Assembly (NCBI GenBank): GCA_021203915.1
Contig: JAJQAI010000038.1
Coordinates: forward strand, 1 to 10,429
Length of the DNA stretch: 10,429 bases
Origin: Prevotella sp.
Lineage (GTDB): Bacteria; Bacteroidota; Bacteroidia; Bacteroidales; Bacteroidaceae
Direction: 5' to 3'
Positions 1 to 7,442 of the stretch are shown here, piece after piece. Numbering within the stretch: the stretch's first letter is position 1; each line of letters opens with the position of its first letter. The notes beneath the pieces are model-generated. The model did not search any database, had not been told where the DNA came from, and saw nothing but the letters and a program-made list of their open reading frames with translations. Position numbers and translations under genes: made by a program.

Positions 1-6
1 GGTAAA

Positions 7-45
7 AAAACTAACTTTGCTTTTTTAAAAAAGATTGTTAGTTTT
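7..45. repeat. interrupted palindrome over the mnmA promoter
   Basis: Outer arms AAAACTAAC (7-15) and GTTAGTTTT (37-45) are perfect reverse complements. Between them lies a second perfect 14-base palindrome, CTTTTTTAAAAAAG (20-33). The structure covers the presumed -7 box of mnmA (12-19) and the expected transcription start. It could be an operator. It could instead be a terminator for a gene beyond the window edge: read on the minus strand, the outer stem is followed by a run of seven T. The stems are very AT-rich, so a weak hairpin or chance is also possible. Confidence 0.4.
12..19 (+). promoter_or_regulatory. putative Bacteroidota -7 promoter box for mnmA
   Basis: TAACTTTG matches the Bacteroidota sigma-factor -7 consensus TAnnTTTG at all fixed positions. 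It ends 55 bases before the chosen mnmA ATG at 75. The matching -33 region would lie outside the window, so only half of the promoter can be judged. Confidence 0.5.
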
Positions 46-74
46 CTTTGCCTCTTTTAGGCCTAAATGACGGT

Positions 75-1175
75 ATGAATTATTTCCCAGATAAAGACTC
101 TAAGGTAGCCGTACTTCTTTCCGGTGGTGTAGATAGCTCTGTTGTTGTCTACGAGCTCGTTAGTCAAGGCTATTGCCCAGATTGTTTTTATATAAAAATT
201 GGTCCTGATTTAGATGAAAAGTGGGATTGTACGAGCGAAGAGGACTTGGAGATGGCCTCAAGCGTAGCTAAACGTTTTGATTTAAACTTAGAGGTGGTTG
301 ATTGTCATAAGGAATACTGGGATAAGGTTGCAAAATACACTATGGAAAAAGTTCGTTTAGGCTTTACTCCTAACCCTGATGTTATGTGTAACCGCTTAAT
401 AAAATTTGGAGCTTTTGATGAAAAAATAGGCTTTAAATACGATAATATCGCAACGGGACATTATGCTCAAACCGAAATAGATTCTAAGGGGAGAAAATGG
501 CTTACAACGAGTCCTGATCCAGTTAAAGATCAAACGGATTTCCTTGCTCAGATATATGATTGGCAACTTAATAAAGCTTTTTTTCCTATTGGTCATTTCT
601 TAAAAGATGAGGTTAGAAGAATTGCTTTAAGAGAAAAGCTTTCTTCAGCAAAAAGAAAGGATAGTCAAGGAATCTGCTTTCTTGGTAAAATCAACTATAA
701 TGATTACATCCGTCGTTTTTTGGGAGAAAACCCTGGTGATGTTATAGAAAAAGAAACTTTTAAGAAGATAGGAACGCATCAGGGACTTTGGTTTCATACC
801 ATAGGTCAACGTCATGGCCTAGGTTTTGGTGGTGGTCCATGGTTTGTAGTGGGTAAAGATGTAAAAAATAATATACTTTATGTTAGCCATGGATATGCGC
901 CAGAGGCTGTATACACAAGTGTTTTTAAAATCCATGACTTTCACTTTCTTACCCTTAACCCTTGGGAAGATAAAAAGCAGGTTTCAAACGTAACGATAAA
1001 AATTCGGCATACTCCGGAGTTCCAAAAAGCTCAATTAGAAAACACTGGTGATGGGACTTTTATAGTAAGAACATCTTCACCTATTCATGGTGTTGCCTCT
1101 GGTCAATTTTGCGTTGTCTATGACGCGGAGCATCATCGTTGCTTTGGAAGTGCGGAGATAGCCCTTGATGATTAA
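75..1175 (+). CDS. mnmA: tRNA-specific 2-thiouridylase MnmA
   Basis: This cytoplasmic enzyme puts sulfur on wobble uridine 34 (s2U34) of tRNA-Lys, -Glu and -Gln, using ATP to adenylate the base and a persulfide sulfur supplied by a cysteine desulfurase. Numbering from the ATG at 75 (366 aa, the usual family length), the PP-loop SGGVDSS is at 16-22. The first catalytic cysteine is C105 in PNPDVMCN, and the second is C201 in KDSQGICFLG. ATGHYA is at 126-131, and the tRNA-binding segment HTIGQRHGLG at 241-250 precedes the C-terminal beta-barrel region. An upstream in-frame TTG at 48 would add nine residues with no similarity to the family, so ATG 75 is preferred. KDQTDFLAQ (151-159), where many MnmA have KDQSYFL, and the short GFGGGPWFVV loop fit the second MnmA paralogue that I recall in Bacteroidales. 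It is probably monocistronic: ilvD follows after 155 bases with its own promoter box. Confidence 0.95.
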   Translation: MNYFPDKDSKVAVLLSGGVDSSVVVYELVSQGYCPDCFYIKIGPDLDEKWDCTSEEDLEMASSVAKRFDLNLEVVDCHKEYWDKVAKYTMEKVRLGFTPNPDVMCNRLIKFGAFDEKIGFKYDNIATGHYAQTEIDSKGRKWLTTSPDPVKDQTDFLAQIYDWQLNKAFFPIGHFLKDEVRRIALREKLSSAKRKDSQGICFLGKINYNDYIRRFLGENPGDVIEKETFKKIGTHQGLWFHTIGQRHGLGFGGGPWFVVGKDVKNNILYVSHGYAPEAVYTSVFKIHDFHFLTLNPWEDKKQVSNVTIKIRHTPEFQKAQLENTGDGTFIVRTSSPIHGVASGQFCVVYDAEHHRCFGSAEIALDD

Positions 1176-1225
1176 AGTTATATTTTTGCGCACACTAAAA
1201 GAAAACGTGCAGGTTTGCTTATAAA

Positions 1226-1282
1226 TTATTACTTTTAAAGGGTTTTCTATTACGCTTTTTTAGATTTATTACCTTTTTAAAG
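1226..1282 (+). repeat. imperfect direct repeat upstream of ilvD
   Basis: TTATTACTTTTAAAG (1226-1240) recurs as TTATTACCTTTTTAAAG (1266-1282), identical apart from two single-base insertions. The starts are 40 bases apart, close to four helical turns. The second copy ends 11 bases before the ilvD -7 box, over the place where a -33 element would sit. This could be a regulator site for the ilv operon, but the sequence is AT-rich and coincidence is quite possible. Confidence 0.3.
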
Positions 1283-1293
1283 ATAAAATAAAT

Positions 1294-1301
1294 TAACTTT
1301 G
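1294..1301 (+). promoter_or_regulatory. putative -7 promoter box of the ilvDBN operon
   Basis: TAACTTTG is an exact match to TAnnTTTG and is the same octamer as the box before mnmA. It ends 29 bases before the ilvD ATG. No TTG or TTTG is visible at the expected -33 distance, so an activator may be needed or the -33 contact may be weak. The rest of the 1176-1330 gap is AT-rich and holds no convincing terminator or leader peptide. Confidence 0.55.
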
Positions 1302-1330
1302 CAGTTTCAAGCAATTAGAATTTTAAGAAC

Positions 1331-3136
1331 ATGAAACATCCATTAAGAAGCAGGGTTTGTACAGATGGCAGACTAATGGCAGGAGCTCGTGCCCTATGGG
1401 TAGCTACCGGTATGAAGCATGAACAATTTGGTAAGCCAATTATTGCAATAGTAAATTCCTTTACTCAATTTGTCCCTGGTCACACACATCTTCATGAGGT
1501 TGGCCAAATCGTAAAGCAAGAAATCGAATCTATGGGCTGTTATGCAGCAGAGTTTAATACCATAGCTATTGATGATGGTATTGCAATGGGGCATGATGGT
1601 ATGCTATATTCTTTACCTTCACGTGATATTATTGCAGACTCAGTGGAGTACATGGTAAATGCACATAAGGCCGATGCAATGATTTGCATATCCAATTGTG
1701 ATAAGATAACCCCTGGTATGCTGATGGCTTCAATGCGACTAAATATACCAACAGTCTTTTGTAGTGGTGGTCCAATGGAAGCAGGTCGTTGGAAAGGAGA
1801 AAATGTAGATCTTATTACAGCAATGATAAAGGGTGGTGACCCAAATGTAAGTGATGAAGATCTTAAAGACCTAGAAGCTAAGGCATGCCCTGGTTGTGGA
1901 TGTTGCTCGGGTATGTTTACTGCCAATTCCATGAATTCTCTAACCGAAGCAATTGGACTCTCACTCCCAGGAAATGGTACAATACTGGCAACCCATGAAA
2001 ATAGAATTCAGTTGTTTAAGGATGCTGCTCGTCAGGTTGTAATAAATGCAATGAAATATTACGAAGAAGGAGATGAGAGTGTTCTTCCTCTTAGTATAGC
2101 AAAGCGTGAGGCTTTCTTAAATGCTATGACACTTGATATTGCTATGGGAGGAAGTACAAATACTATTCTTCACTTACTTGCCGTTGCTCAAGAGGCTGGA
2201 GTTGACTTTAAAATGCAAGATATAGATCATCTTAGTCGTAAGGTTCCATGTCTATGTAAGTTATCACCTAACACACAAAAATATAGTGTGCAGGAATGTA
2301 ATAGAGCAGGTGGTATTTTGGGTATCTTAAATGAACTCTCACGTGGCGGACTTGTTAATCTTGATGCTAAAAGAGTTGATGGTAAAACTCTTGGCCAGGC
2401 TCTTAAAGAATACGATATTACTCAAGGTGAGGTGTCTTCTGAGGCTTCACGTATTTATCATAGCGCACCAGCGGGAAAGTTCTCCATTAAGATGGGCTCA
2501 CAAAATGCTCAATGGGAGAGGCTCGACAGTGATAGAACATCCGGCTGTATTCGTGATATTGAGCATGCCTACACAAAAGATGGTGGACTGGCCGTTCTTT
2601 TTGGCAACATTGCTGAGGATGGTTGCGTTGTTAAAACAGCGGGAGTTGATCCTTCGATTTGGAAGTTTAGTGGACCCGCCAAAGTCTTTGATTCCCAAGA
2701 AGAAGCCTGCGATGGTATTTTAGGAGGCAAGGTTAAAAGCGGAGACTGCGTTGTTATAACCCATGAAGGACCTAAAGGAGGTCCAGGTATGCAGGAGATG
2801 CTATATCCAACCTCATATATTAAGAGTATGGGACTCGGAAAAGAGTGTGCTCTTATAACCGATGGAAGATTTAGTGGTGGTACCTCAGGACTTAGTATTG
2901 GACACATCTCACCTGAGGCGGCATCTGGCGGAAATATTGGTAAGATAGTTGATGGAGATATTATTGAAATAGATATTCCAAATCGCTCAATTAATGTAAA
3001 ACTTTCTCAAGAGGAGCTTTCAAAAAGAGAGATGCGACCTCTAAAGCGTGAGCGAAAAGTTAGCAAGTCACTTAAGGCTTATGCCCAAAGTGTTAGCTCA
3101 GCAGATAAGGGTGGAGTAAGAATCATCCAAGATTAG
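1331..3136 (+). CDS. ilvD: dihydroxy-acid dehydratase IlvD
   Basis: This iron-sulfur lyase dehydrates 2,3-dihydroxy-isovalerate and 2,3-dihydroxy-3-methylvalerate to the 2-keto acids that precede valine/leucine and isoleucine. The 601-residue protein is full length and aligns closely from memory with E. coli IlvD (616 aa). [10 protein letters not shown] is at 42-51, and [18 protein letters not shown] at 81-98. Cluster and active-site motifs are [12 protein letters not shown] (119-130) and [11 protein letters not shown] (186-196), with C123 and C192 at the positions of the E. coli cluster ligands. MGGSTN is at 272-277, GPKGGPGM at 480-487, and [10 protein letters not shown] with the conserved C-terminal serine at 511-520. 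The ATG at 1331 gives the expected short N-terminus ([17 protein letters not shown]). It is the first gene of a three-gene plus-strand run; ilvB begins 40 bases later. Like other IlvD it should be oxygen-sensitive, which suits an anaerobe. Confidence 0.98.
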   Translation: MKHPLRSRVCTDGRLMAGARALWVATGMKHEQFGKPIIAIVNSFTQFVPGHTHLHEVGQIVKQEIESMGCYAAEFNTIAIDDGIAMGHDGMLYSLPSRDIIADSVEYMVNAHKADAMICISNCDKITPGMLMASMRLNIPTVFCSGGPMEAGRWKGENVDLITAMIKGGDPNVSDEDLKDLEAKACPGCGCCSGMFTANSMNSLTEAIGLSLPGNGTILATHENRIQLFKDAARQVVINAMKYYEEGDESVLPLSIAKREAFLNAMTLDIAMGGSTNTILHLLAVAQEAGVDFKMQDIDHLSRKVPCLCKLSPNTQKYSVQECNRAGGILGILNELSRGGLVNLDAKRVDGKTLGQALKEYDITQGEVSSEASRIYHSAPAGKFSIKMGSQNAQWERLDSDRTSGCIRDIEHAYTKDGGLAVLFGNIAEDGCVVKTAGVDPSIWKFSGPAKVFDSQEEACDGILGGKVKSGDCVVITHEGPKGGPGMQEMLYPTSYIKSMGLGKECALITDGRFSGGTSGLSIGHISPEAASGGNIGKIVDGDIIEIDIPNRSINVKLSQEELSKREMRPLKRERKVSKSLKAYAQSVSSADKGGVRIIQD

Positions 3137-3176
3137 TTAAAAAATCAAGGTAAAAAGTTTTTTTCATAAGTTTAAC

Positions 3177-4889
3177 ATGAAAGAAAAAATATCTGGAGCT
3201 GAGGCTCTAATGCGTGCACTTAAAGAAGAAGGTGTTAAAACCATTTTTGGATATCCAGGTGGAGCTATAATGCCTGTTTACGATGCTCTATATGATTATG
3301 CATATGGAGAAAAGAAAGTCTTTAATCACGTACTTACTCGTCATGAGCAAGGTGCAACACATGCCGCTCAAGGATATGCAAGAGTAAGTGGTGATGTAGG
3401 TGTTGCTATTGTTACTAGTGGTCCTGGTGCTACTAATACCTTAACTGGTATTGCCGATGCGATGATGGACTCAACACCAATTGTTGTTATTGCAGGACAA
3501 GTTGGTGTTCAAGCACTAGGAACAGACGCTTTTCAGGAGGTTGACCTAGTTGGTGTTGCTCAACCAATTAGTAAGTGGAGCTATCAAATACGTAAAGCAG
3601 AGGATATTGCTTGGGCTGTAAGTAGAGCTTTTTATATTGCTCGTTCTGGACGTCCTGGACCTGTTGTACTAGATTTCCCAAAAAATGCACAAAATGCCTT
3701 TGTTGATTTTGAACCTCAAAAGATAGATTTTGTTCGTGGGTATGTTGCATATCCAGAATTGGACATGGACGCTATAAAGGAGGCTGCAGATATTATTAAC
3801 TCCTCAGAAAAACCCTTTGCTCTTGTTGGACATGGCGTAGAACTAGGAAATGCATATGAAGAACTTCAAGATTTTCTTGAAAAAGCAGATATTCCAGCAG
3901 CTAGAACCTTAATGGGACTTTCAGCCCTACCATCTAATCATCCTCTTAATATGGGTATGCTTGGTATGCATGGCAATTATGCCCCAAATATCAAACAACT
4001 TGAGTGCGATGTTCTCATTGCTATAGGAATGCGCTTTAGCGATAGAGTTACTGGGGATGTTAATGCTTATGCTCGTCAAGCTAAAATAATACACCTTGAT
4101 ATTGACCCCTCGGAAATTAATAAGAACATAAAGGTTGATGTAGCAATTGTAGCTGATTGTAAGGAATCACTTTCTAAACTAACTCAACTTACCAAAAAGA
4201 GTGTCCATAGAGAGTGGCGTGATAGTTTTACTTCTTTACGTGAAAAAGAGGAAGAAAAAGTTATCTATCCTTCGCTTCATCCAACAAGTGGACCACTGCT
4301 TATGGGAGAGGTAGTTAATACGGTAGCTGAGGCTACCCATGGAGATGCCATTTTAGTTACTGATGTTGGTCAAAACCAAATGTTTGCTTGTCGTTATTTT
4401 AAGTTTAATTCTAAACGCTCACTAGTAAGTAGTGGTGGTCTTGGAACTATGGGCTTTGCCCTTCCTGCAGCTATTGGAGCTACCTTTGCTTCTGATGGAC
4501 GCACTGTCTGCATGTTTACAGGTGATGGTGGTCTTCAGATGAGTATACAAGAATTAGGTACTATAATGGAGCAACAGTCGCCCGTTAAGATTATACTTCT
4601 TAATAACTCCTATCTTGGAAATGTACGTCAGTGGCAGGATCTATTCTTTAATGGTAGATTATCCTTTACCAAGATGATGAATCCTGATTATGGAAAGATT
4701 TCTCAAGGCTATGGTATTCCATATGCTATAGTTACAAAGCGCGAGGACCTAAAAAAAGAAGTAGATAAAATGCTTAAAACTCCTGGAGCATATCTACTTG
4801 AATGTGTTATCAAGGAAGATGAGAATATTCGTCCGATGACACCTCCTGGTGAGTCGTTATCTAATATGCAGTTAACTTTTGACAATTGA
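3177..4889 (+). CDS. ilvB: acetolactate synthase, large catalytic subunit
   Basis: This is the thiamine-diphosphate enzyme that condenses two pyruvates to acetolactate, or pyruvate and 2-ketobutyrate to acetohydroxybutyrate: the first common step of valine/leucine and isoleucine synthesis. All three domains of the family are present. The N-terminal pyrimidine-binding domain has FGYPGGA (24-30), the catalytic glutamate E57 in RHEQGATHAA, and TSGPGATN (80-87). The middle domain has GMRFSDRVTGD. The C-terminal pyrophosphate-binding domain has GDGGLQM from 449 and NNS from 476, the GDG...NN Mg-ThDP motif. At 570 aa it has the usual length. The GTDAFQE segment (115-121) and C-terminal RPMTPPGESL support acetohydroxyacid synthase over the catabolic AlsS type, as does the adjacent regulatory subunit gene. 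The stop codon lies 11 bases before the ilvN ATG, so the two subunits are probably translated from one message. Confidence 0.97.
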   Translation: MKEKISGAEALMRALKEEGVKTIFGYPGGAIMPVYDALYDYAYGEKKVFNHVLTRHEQGATHAAQGYARVSGDVGVAIVTSGPGATNTLTGIADAMMDSTPIVVIAGQVGVQALGTDAFQEVDLVGVAQPISKWSYQIRKAEDIAWAVSRAFYIARSGRPGPVVLDFPKNAQNAFVDFEPQKIDFVRGYVAYPELDMDAIKEAADIINSSEKPFALVGHGVELGNAYEELQDFLEKADIPAARTLMGLSALPSNHPLNMGMLGMHGNYAPNIKQLECDVLIAIGMRFSDRVTGDVNAYARQAKIIHLDIDPSEINKNIKVDVAIVADCKESLSKLTQLTKKSVHREWRDSFTSLREKEEEKVIYPSLHPTSGPLLMGEVVNTVAEATHGDAILVTDVGQNQMFACRYFKFNSKRSLVSSGGLGTMGFALPAAIGATFASDGRTVCMFTGDGGLQMSIQELGTIMEQQSPVKIILLNNSYLGNVRQWQDLFFNGRLSFTKMMNPDYGKISQGYGIPYAIVTKREDLKKEVDKMLKTPGAYLLECVIKEDENIRPMTPPGESLSNMQLTFDN

Positions 4890-4900
4890 TTAGTTTTTTA

Positions 4901-5458
4901 ATGGAAACAACACAGAAAACATTATATACCTTACTTGTTTATTCTGAAAACATTGCAGGTATTCTAAATCAGATAACGGCGGTTTTTACACGTCGTCAAG
5001 TTAATATTGAGAGTCTTAATGTTTCAGCCTCTAGCATTGAGGGTGTTCATAAATATACTATTACTGCATATAGTGATGAGGATCAAATCATTAAGATTAC
5101 TAAGCAGATAGAAAAGAAAATCGATGTCATTAAGGCTGACTATCACACTGATGACCAATTGTTTATCCGTGAGGTAGGACTTTATAAGATATCAACCCAG
5201 AAGGTTTTAGAAAATCCAGAGATATCACGTTTAGTAAGAAAGGCTGAAGCGCGCTTTATGGAGGTTAACCCTACATTTTGTAGCATTACCCTAAGTGGTC
5301 TTACTGAAGATATTATGGGTCTTTACAAAGCTTTAGATAAGTATGACTGTGTTTTGCAATACACCCGTAGTGGGCGCATTGCCGTAACAAGGAGCAAAAG
5401 TGAAGACGTTTGTGATTTCCTAAAGTCTCAAGAAAGAAACAGAAAAAAGAGAAGCTAA
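4901..5458 (+). CDS. ilvN: acetolactate synthase, small regulatory subunit
   Basis: This is the regulatory partner of IlvB, which raises activity and in most bacteria confers feedback inhibition by valine. From the ATG at 4901 it is 185 aa. The ACT domain occupies about 8-80, with LLVYSENIAGILNQI (11-25) and VNIESLNVS (34-42). G20 and N35 align with the E. coli IlvH residues where valine-resistance changes are known, so a valine site is plausible. The second half (about 85-170) is the acetolactate synthase small-subunit C-terminal domain, and it ends in a basic tail. An in-frame TTG at 4886 overlaps the ilvB stop and would add MISFL, but ATG 4901 gives the normal family N-terminus. The next gene is convergent and only 13 bases away, so ilvC does not follow as it does in many Bacteroidales clusters. 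No hairpin terminator is visible in that gap. Confidence 0.95.
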   Translation: METTQKTLYTLLVYSENIAGILNQITAVFTRRQVNIESLNVSASSIEGVHKYTITAYSDEDQIIKITKQIEKKIDVIKADYHTDDQLFIREVGLYKISTQKVLENPEISRLVRKAEARFMEVNPTFCSITLSGLTEDIMGLYKALDKYDCVLQYTRSGRIAVTRSKSEDVCDFLKSQERNRKKRS

Positions 5459-5471
5459 TTCCCTGCTATTT

Positions 5472-7337
5472 TTAAATCTTCCTATCATAAAGTAGGGCAG
5501 CGTTAAGTACCACTAAAACTGACCCTGCATTATGAACTAGTGCTCCACTTACTGGACCTAGTAGACCAAGTAGGGAAAGTGTTATTGCTATAAAGTTTAT
5601 TATCATTGAAAGCGTTATATTTAGCTTTATGGATTTAATGACAGCATTAGATAGACGCTTTATATAAGGAATCTGAGTTATATCATCTCCCATTAAGGCT
5701 ATATCTGCAGAATCTATAGCTATATCACTTCCCATACTTCCCATAGCAACACCAACATCAGCTATTTTTAAAGCCGGTGCATCATTAACGCCATCTCCAA
5801 TCATACAAACCTTTTTACCTTCTTTTTGCAAAGAAGTAATTTGATTTACCTTATCCTCGGGTAAAAGTTCTGAGCGGACACTTTTTATGCCTAGTTCCTG
5901 GGCAAAAACTTTAGCTGCTTTAGCGTTATCGCCTGTTAACATAACGGTTTCCACGCCCATTAAGTTAAGCTCATTTATTACCTCTTTAGCTTTTGGGCGT
6001 AGCTTATCAGAAAGAGCTAATACTCCTATACACTCATTTCCACTGGCTACAAGCACTAGGGCTTTACCCTCGTTACGTAGCTCCTCAAGTTCATTATTAA
6101 CTCTATCGTCAAGTTTAATACCGTTTTCTTCTAAGAATTTGGATTTACCACAAAGAATCCTTTTATTATCAATCGTTGCTGAAACACCACTACCTGGGTA
6201 CATCTTAAAATCATCTACCTTAAGAAGAGAGAGGTTTTTAGATTCTAAATGTTTTATAATTGCCTTGCCAATTGGGTGCTCAGAACGAGCTTCACAGCTA
6301 GCTGAAAGAAGAAGTACTTTTTCCTCATCTATAGAAGAAGAAAAACTCTTTACATTAGTTAGAGAAAGTGTGCCTAAAGTAAGAGTTCCTGTTTTATCTA
6401 GTGTTATAGCGGTTACTTTTCCCATTTGTTCAAGTGCTTCACCAGATTTTATAAGTATACCAAATTTTGTTGCTTGTCCAATTCCTGCAACTATTGATAC
6501 TGGTGTAGCAAGTGCTAGCGCACATGGACAAAAAACTACAAGCACCGTAACTGATCTAACAAGATCTCCGATAAAGATGTAGGCAATAATAGCTATTAGA
6601 AGAGCTATAGGAACAAGCCATGTAGCCCATTTGTCTACTATACGTTGTGTTGGTGCTTTTTTCTCTTCTGCTTCCTTAACTAAGTTAATCATCTTTTGAA
6701 GGGATGAGTCCTCTCCAACTTTCTCTGCTTTAATATCTATAGAGCCATAGCAATTCAAAGTGCCGCAGAATACTTTTTCGCCTAGAGTTTTATCTATCGG
6801 AAGAGACTCTCCTGTCATTATAGATTGGTCAACTGAGGTACTTCCCCCTATAATTTCTCCATCTACAGGAATTCTTTCTCCTGGTATTACCCTTAAGATA
6901 TCGCCCTTTTGTACCTTTTCAATATCAACGACCTCTTCAAGCTCAACATCACCATTTTTCTTAATGATTCGACCTTTATCTGGTGCGATACTTATTAGGT
7001 TGCTAATACCTCTTTTTGCTCTTTTAACGGTATAATCCTCTAATAATTCACCGATAGCCATAATAAAAGCCACCTCACCTGCAGCAAAGAGTTGTCCTAT
7101 GTATATACAGGCTATCATAGCAATGCAAATAAGTAGGGCAGAGGATATCCATCTTTGAAATATTAAGCGAACAATTGCTAGATAAAGTAGTGGCAAGCCA
7201 CTTATTATAATGGTAATCCATGCAGGATCAAATTTTACTTTTATATCGAAAAGTAAAAAAATAAGACTTATAAAGAGTGCAATGCCAGAGAGTATTGTCA
7301 TCTTAAGACTCTCAAAAAGTTTCATTAAACGTTCCAT
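5472..7337 (-). CDS. heavy-metal-translocating P1B-type ATPase, no N-terminal metal-binding domain
   Basis: This inner-membrane pump drives soft or transition metal export by ATP hydrolysis through an aspartyl-phosphate. The 621-residue protein has four N-terminal helices (about 14-31, 40-60, 65-82, 86-104) and the actuator-domain TGES at 175-178. Helices near 240-281 include the metal-site CPC at 270-272 (FCPCALALATP). The phosphorylation motif DKTGT is at 314-318 with D314. The P1B signature SEHP is at 352-355, TGD at 468-470, GDGVND at 514-519, and two last helices lie near 570-616. CPC is shared by Cu(I) and Zn/Cd/Pb subtypes. The last helix carries HNAGS (602-606), not the conserved aspartate of ZntA/CadA or the copper-type M8 signature, so I leave the metal open. 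No HMA domain or Cys/His-rich N-terminus precedes the first helix, which is short for the family. ATG 7337 follows a promoter box inside an inverted repeat. The gene upstream on the same strand encodes a His-rich exported protein that may be its partner. Confidence 0.93.
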   Translation of the reverse strand: MERLMKLFESLKMTILSGIALFISLIFLLFDIKVKFDPAWITIIISGLPLLYLAIVRLIFQRWISSALLICIAMIACIYIGQLFAAGEVAFIMAIGELLEDYTVKRAKRGISNLISIAPDKGRIIKKNGDVELEEVVDIEKVQKGDILRVIPGERIPVDGEIIGGSTSVDQSIMTGESLPIDKTLGEKVFCGTLNCYGSIDIKAEKVGEDSSLQKMINLVKEAEEKKAPTQRIVDKWATWLVPIALLIAIIAYIFIGDLVRSVTVLVVFCPCALALATPVSIVAGIGQATKFGILIKSGEALEQMGKVTAITLDKTGTLTLGTLSLTNVKSFSSSIDEEKVLLLSASCEARSEHPIGKAIIKHLESKNLSLLKVDDFKMYPGSGVSATIDNKRILCGKSKFLEENGIKLDDRVNNELEELRNEGKALVLVASGNECIGVLALSDKLRPKAKEVINELNLMGVETVMLTGDNAKAAKVFAQELGIKSVRSELLPEDKVNQITSLQKEGKKVCMIGDGVNDAPALKIADVGVAMGSMGSDIAIDSADIALMGDDITQIPYIKRLSNAVIKSIKLNITLSMIINFIAITLSLLGLLGPVSGALVHNAGSVLVVLNAALLYDRKI

Positions 7338-7387
7338 GTTGTAAAAAGTTTTGCTAATTTCCTTATTTTTGTTTCATACATACTTGC

Positions 7388-7419
7388 CCCAAAGATATGT
7401 TTTAAAACATGTCTTTGGG
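7388..7419. repeat. 32-bp near-perfect inverted repeat, likely operator
   Basis: The left arm CCCAAAGATATGTTTT (7388-7403) and right arm AAAACATGTCTTTGGG (7404-7419) are reverse complements at 15 of 16 positions, with no spacer. The repeat lies between the His-rich gene and the metal ATPase gene and contains the ATPase -7 box. Neither strand has a T-run directly after it, which argues against an intrinsic terminator and for a dimeric regulator site. An RNA hairpin at the 3' end of the His-rich gene message remains possible. Confidence 0.65.
7390..7397 (-). promoter_or_regulatory. putative -7 promoter box of the metal ATPase gene
   Basis: On the minus strand this reads TATCTTTG, an exact fit to TAnnTTTG. 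It ends 52 bases before the ATPase ATG at 7337, a spacing similar to that of the mnmA and His-rich-gene boxes. No clear -33 TTG is seen upstream. The box sits inside the left arm of the inverted repeat, so a bound regulator would cover it. Confidence 0.45.
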
Positions 7420-7442
7420 AAAAAACTTATTTTTTGTGGATA

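Noticed and set aside
48..74. TTG at 48 as mnmA start
   Set aside because: It adds nine residues unlike MnmA N-termini and lies close to the presumed transcription start; ATG 75 gives the standard protein.
1191..1198. TATTTTTG as a second, distal ilvD promoter
   Set aside because: It matches the -7 consensus but is all A/T up to the last base and lies just after the mnmA stop; the nearest TTG is 23 bases upstream. A chance match is likely, so it was not listed.
1196..1234. Short frame TTG...TAA before ilvD as an attenuator leader peptide
   Set aside because: It is only 12 codons with a few Leu/Val, has no ATG, no terminator hairpin follows, and the main promoter box lies downstream of it.
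1540..1932. Antisense and off-frame open frames inside ilvD (also 2331-2723 and 2569-2907)
   Set aside because: ilvD is conserved across its full length on the plus strand, and the alternative translations show no recognisable domain.
5459..5471. Bidirectional terminator between ilvN and the ATPase gene
   Set aside because: The gap is 13 bases, and neither it nor the flanking coding ends form a convincing stem-loop.
5887..6582. A 231-codon open frame on the plus strand inside the metal ATPase gene
   Set aside because: It is antisense to a clear ATPase with all catalytic motifs, its translation is Ser/Leu/Pro-rich low-complexity sequence, and it has no family resemblance.
7364..7371. TATTTTTG on the plus strand between the ATPase and His-rich genes
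   Set aside because: There is no plus-strand gene or RNA structure downstream that it could serve.
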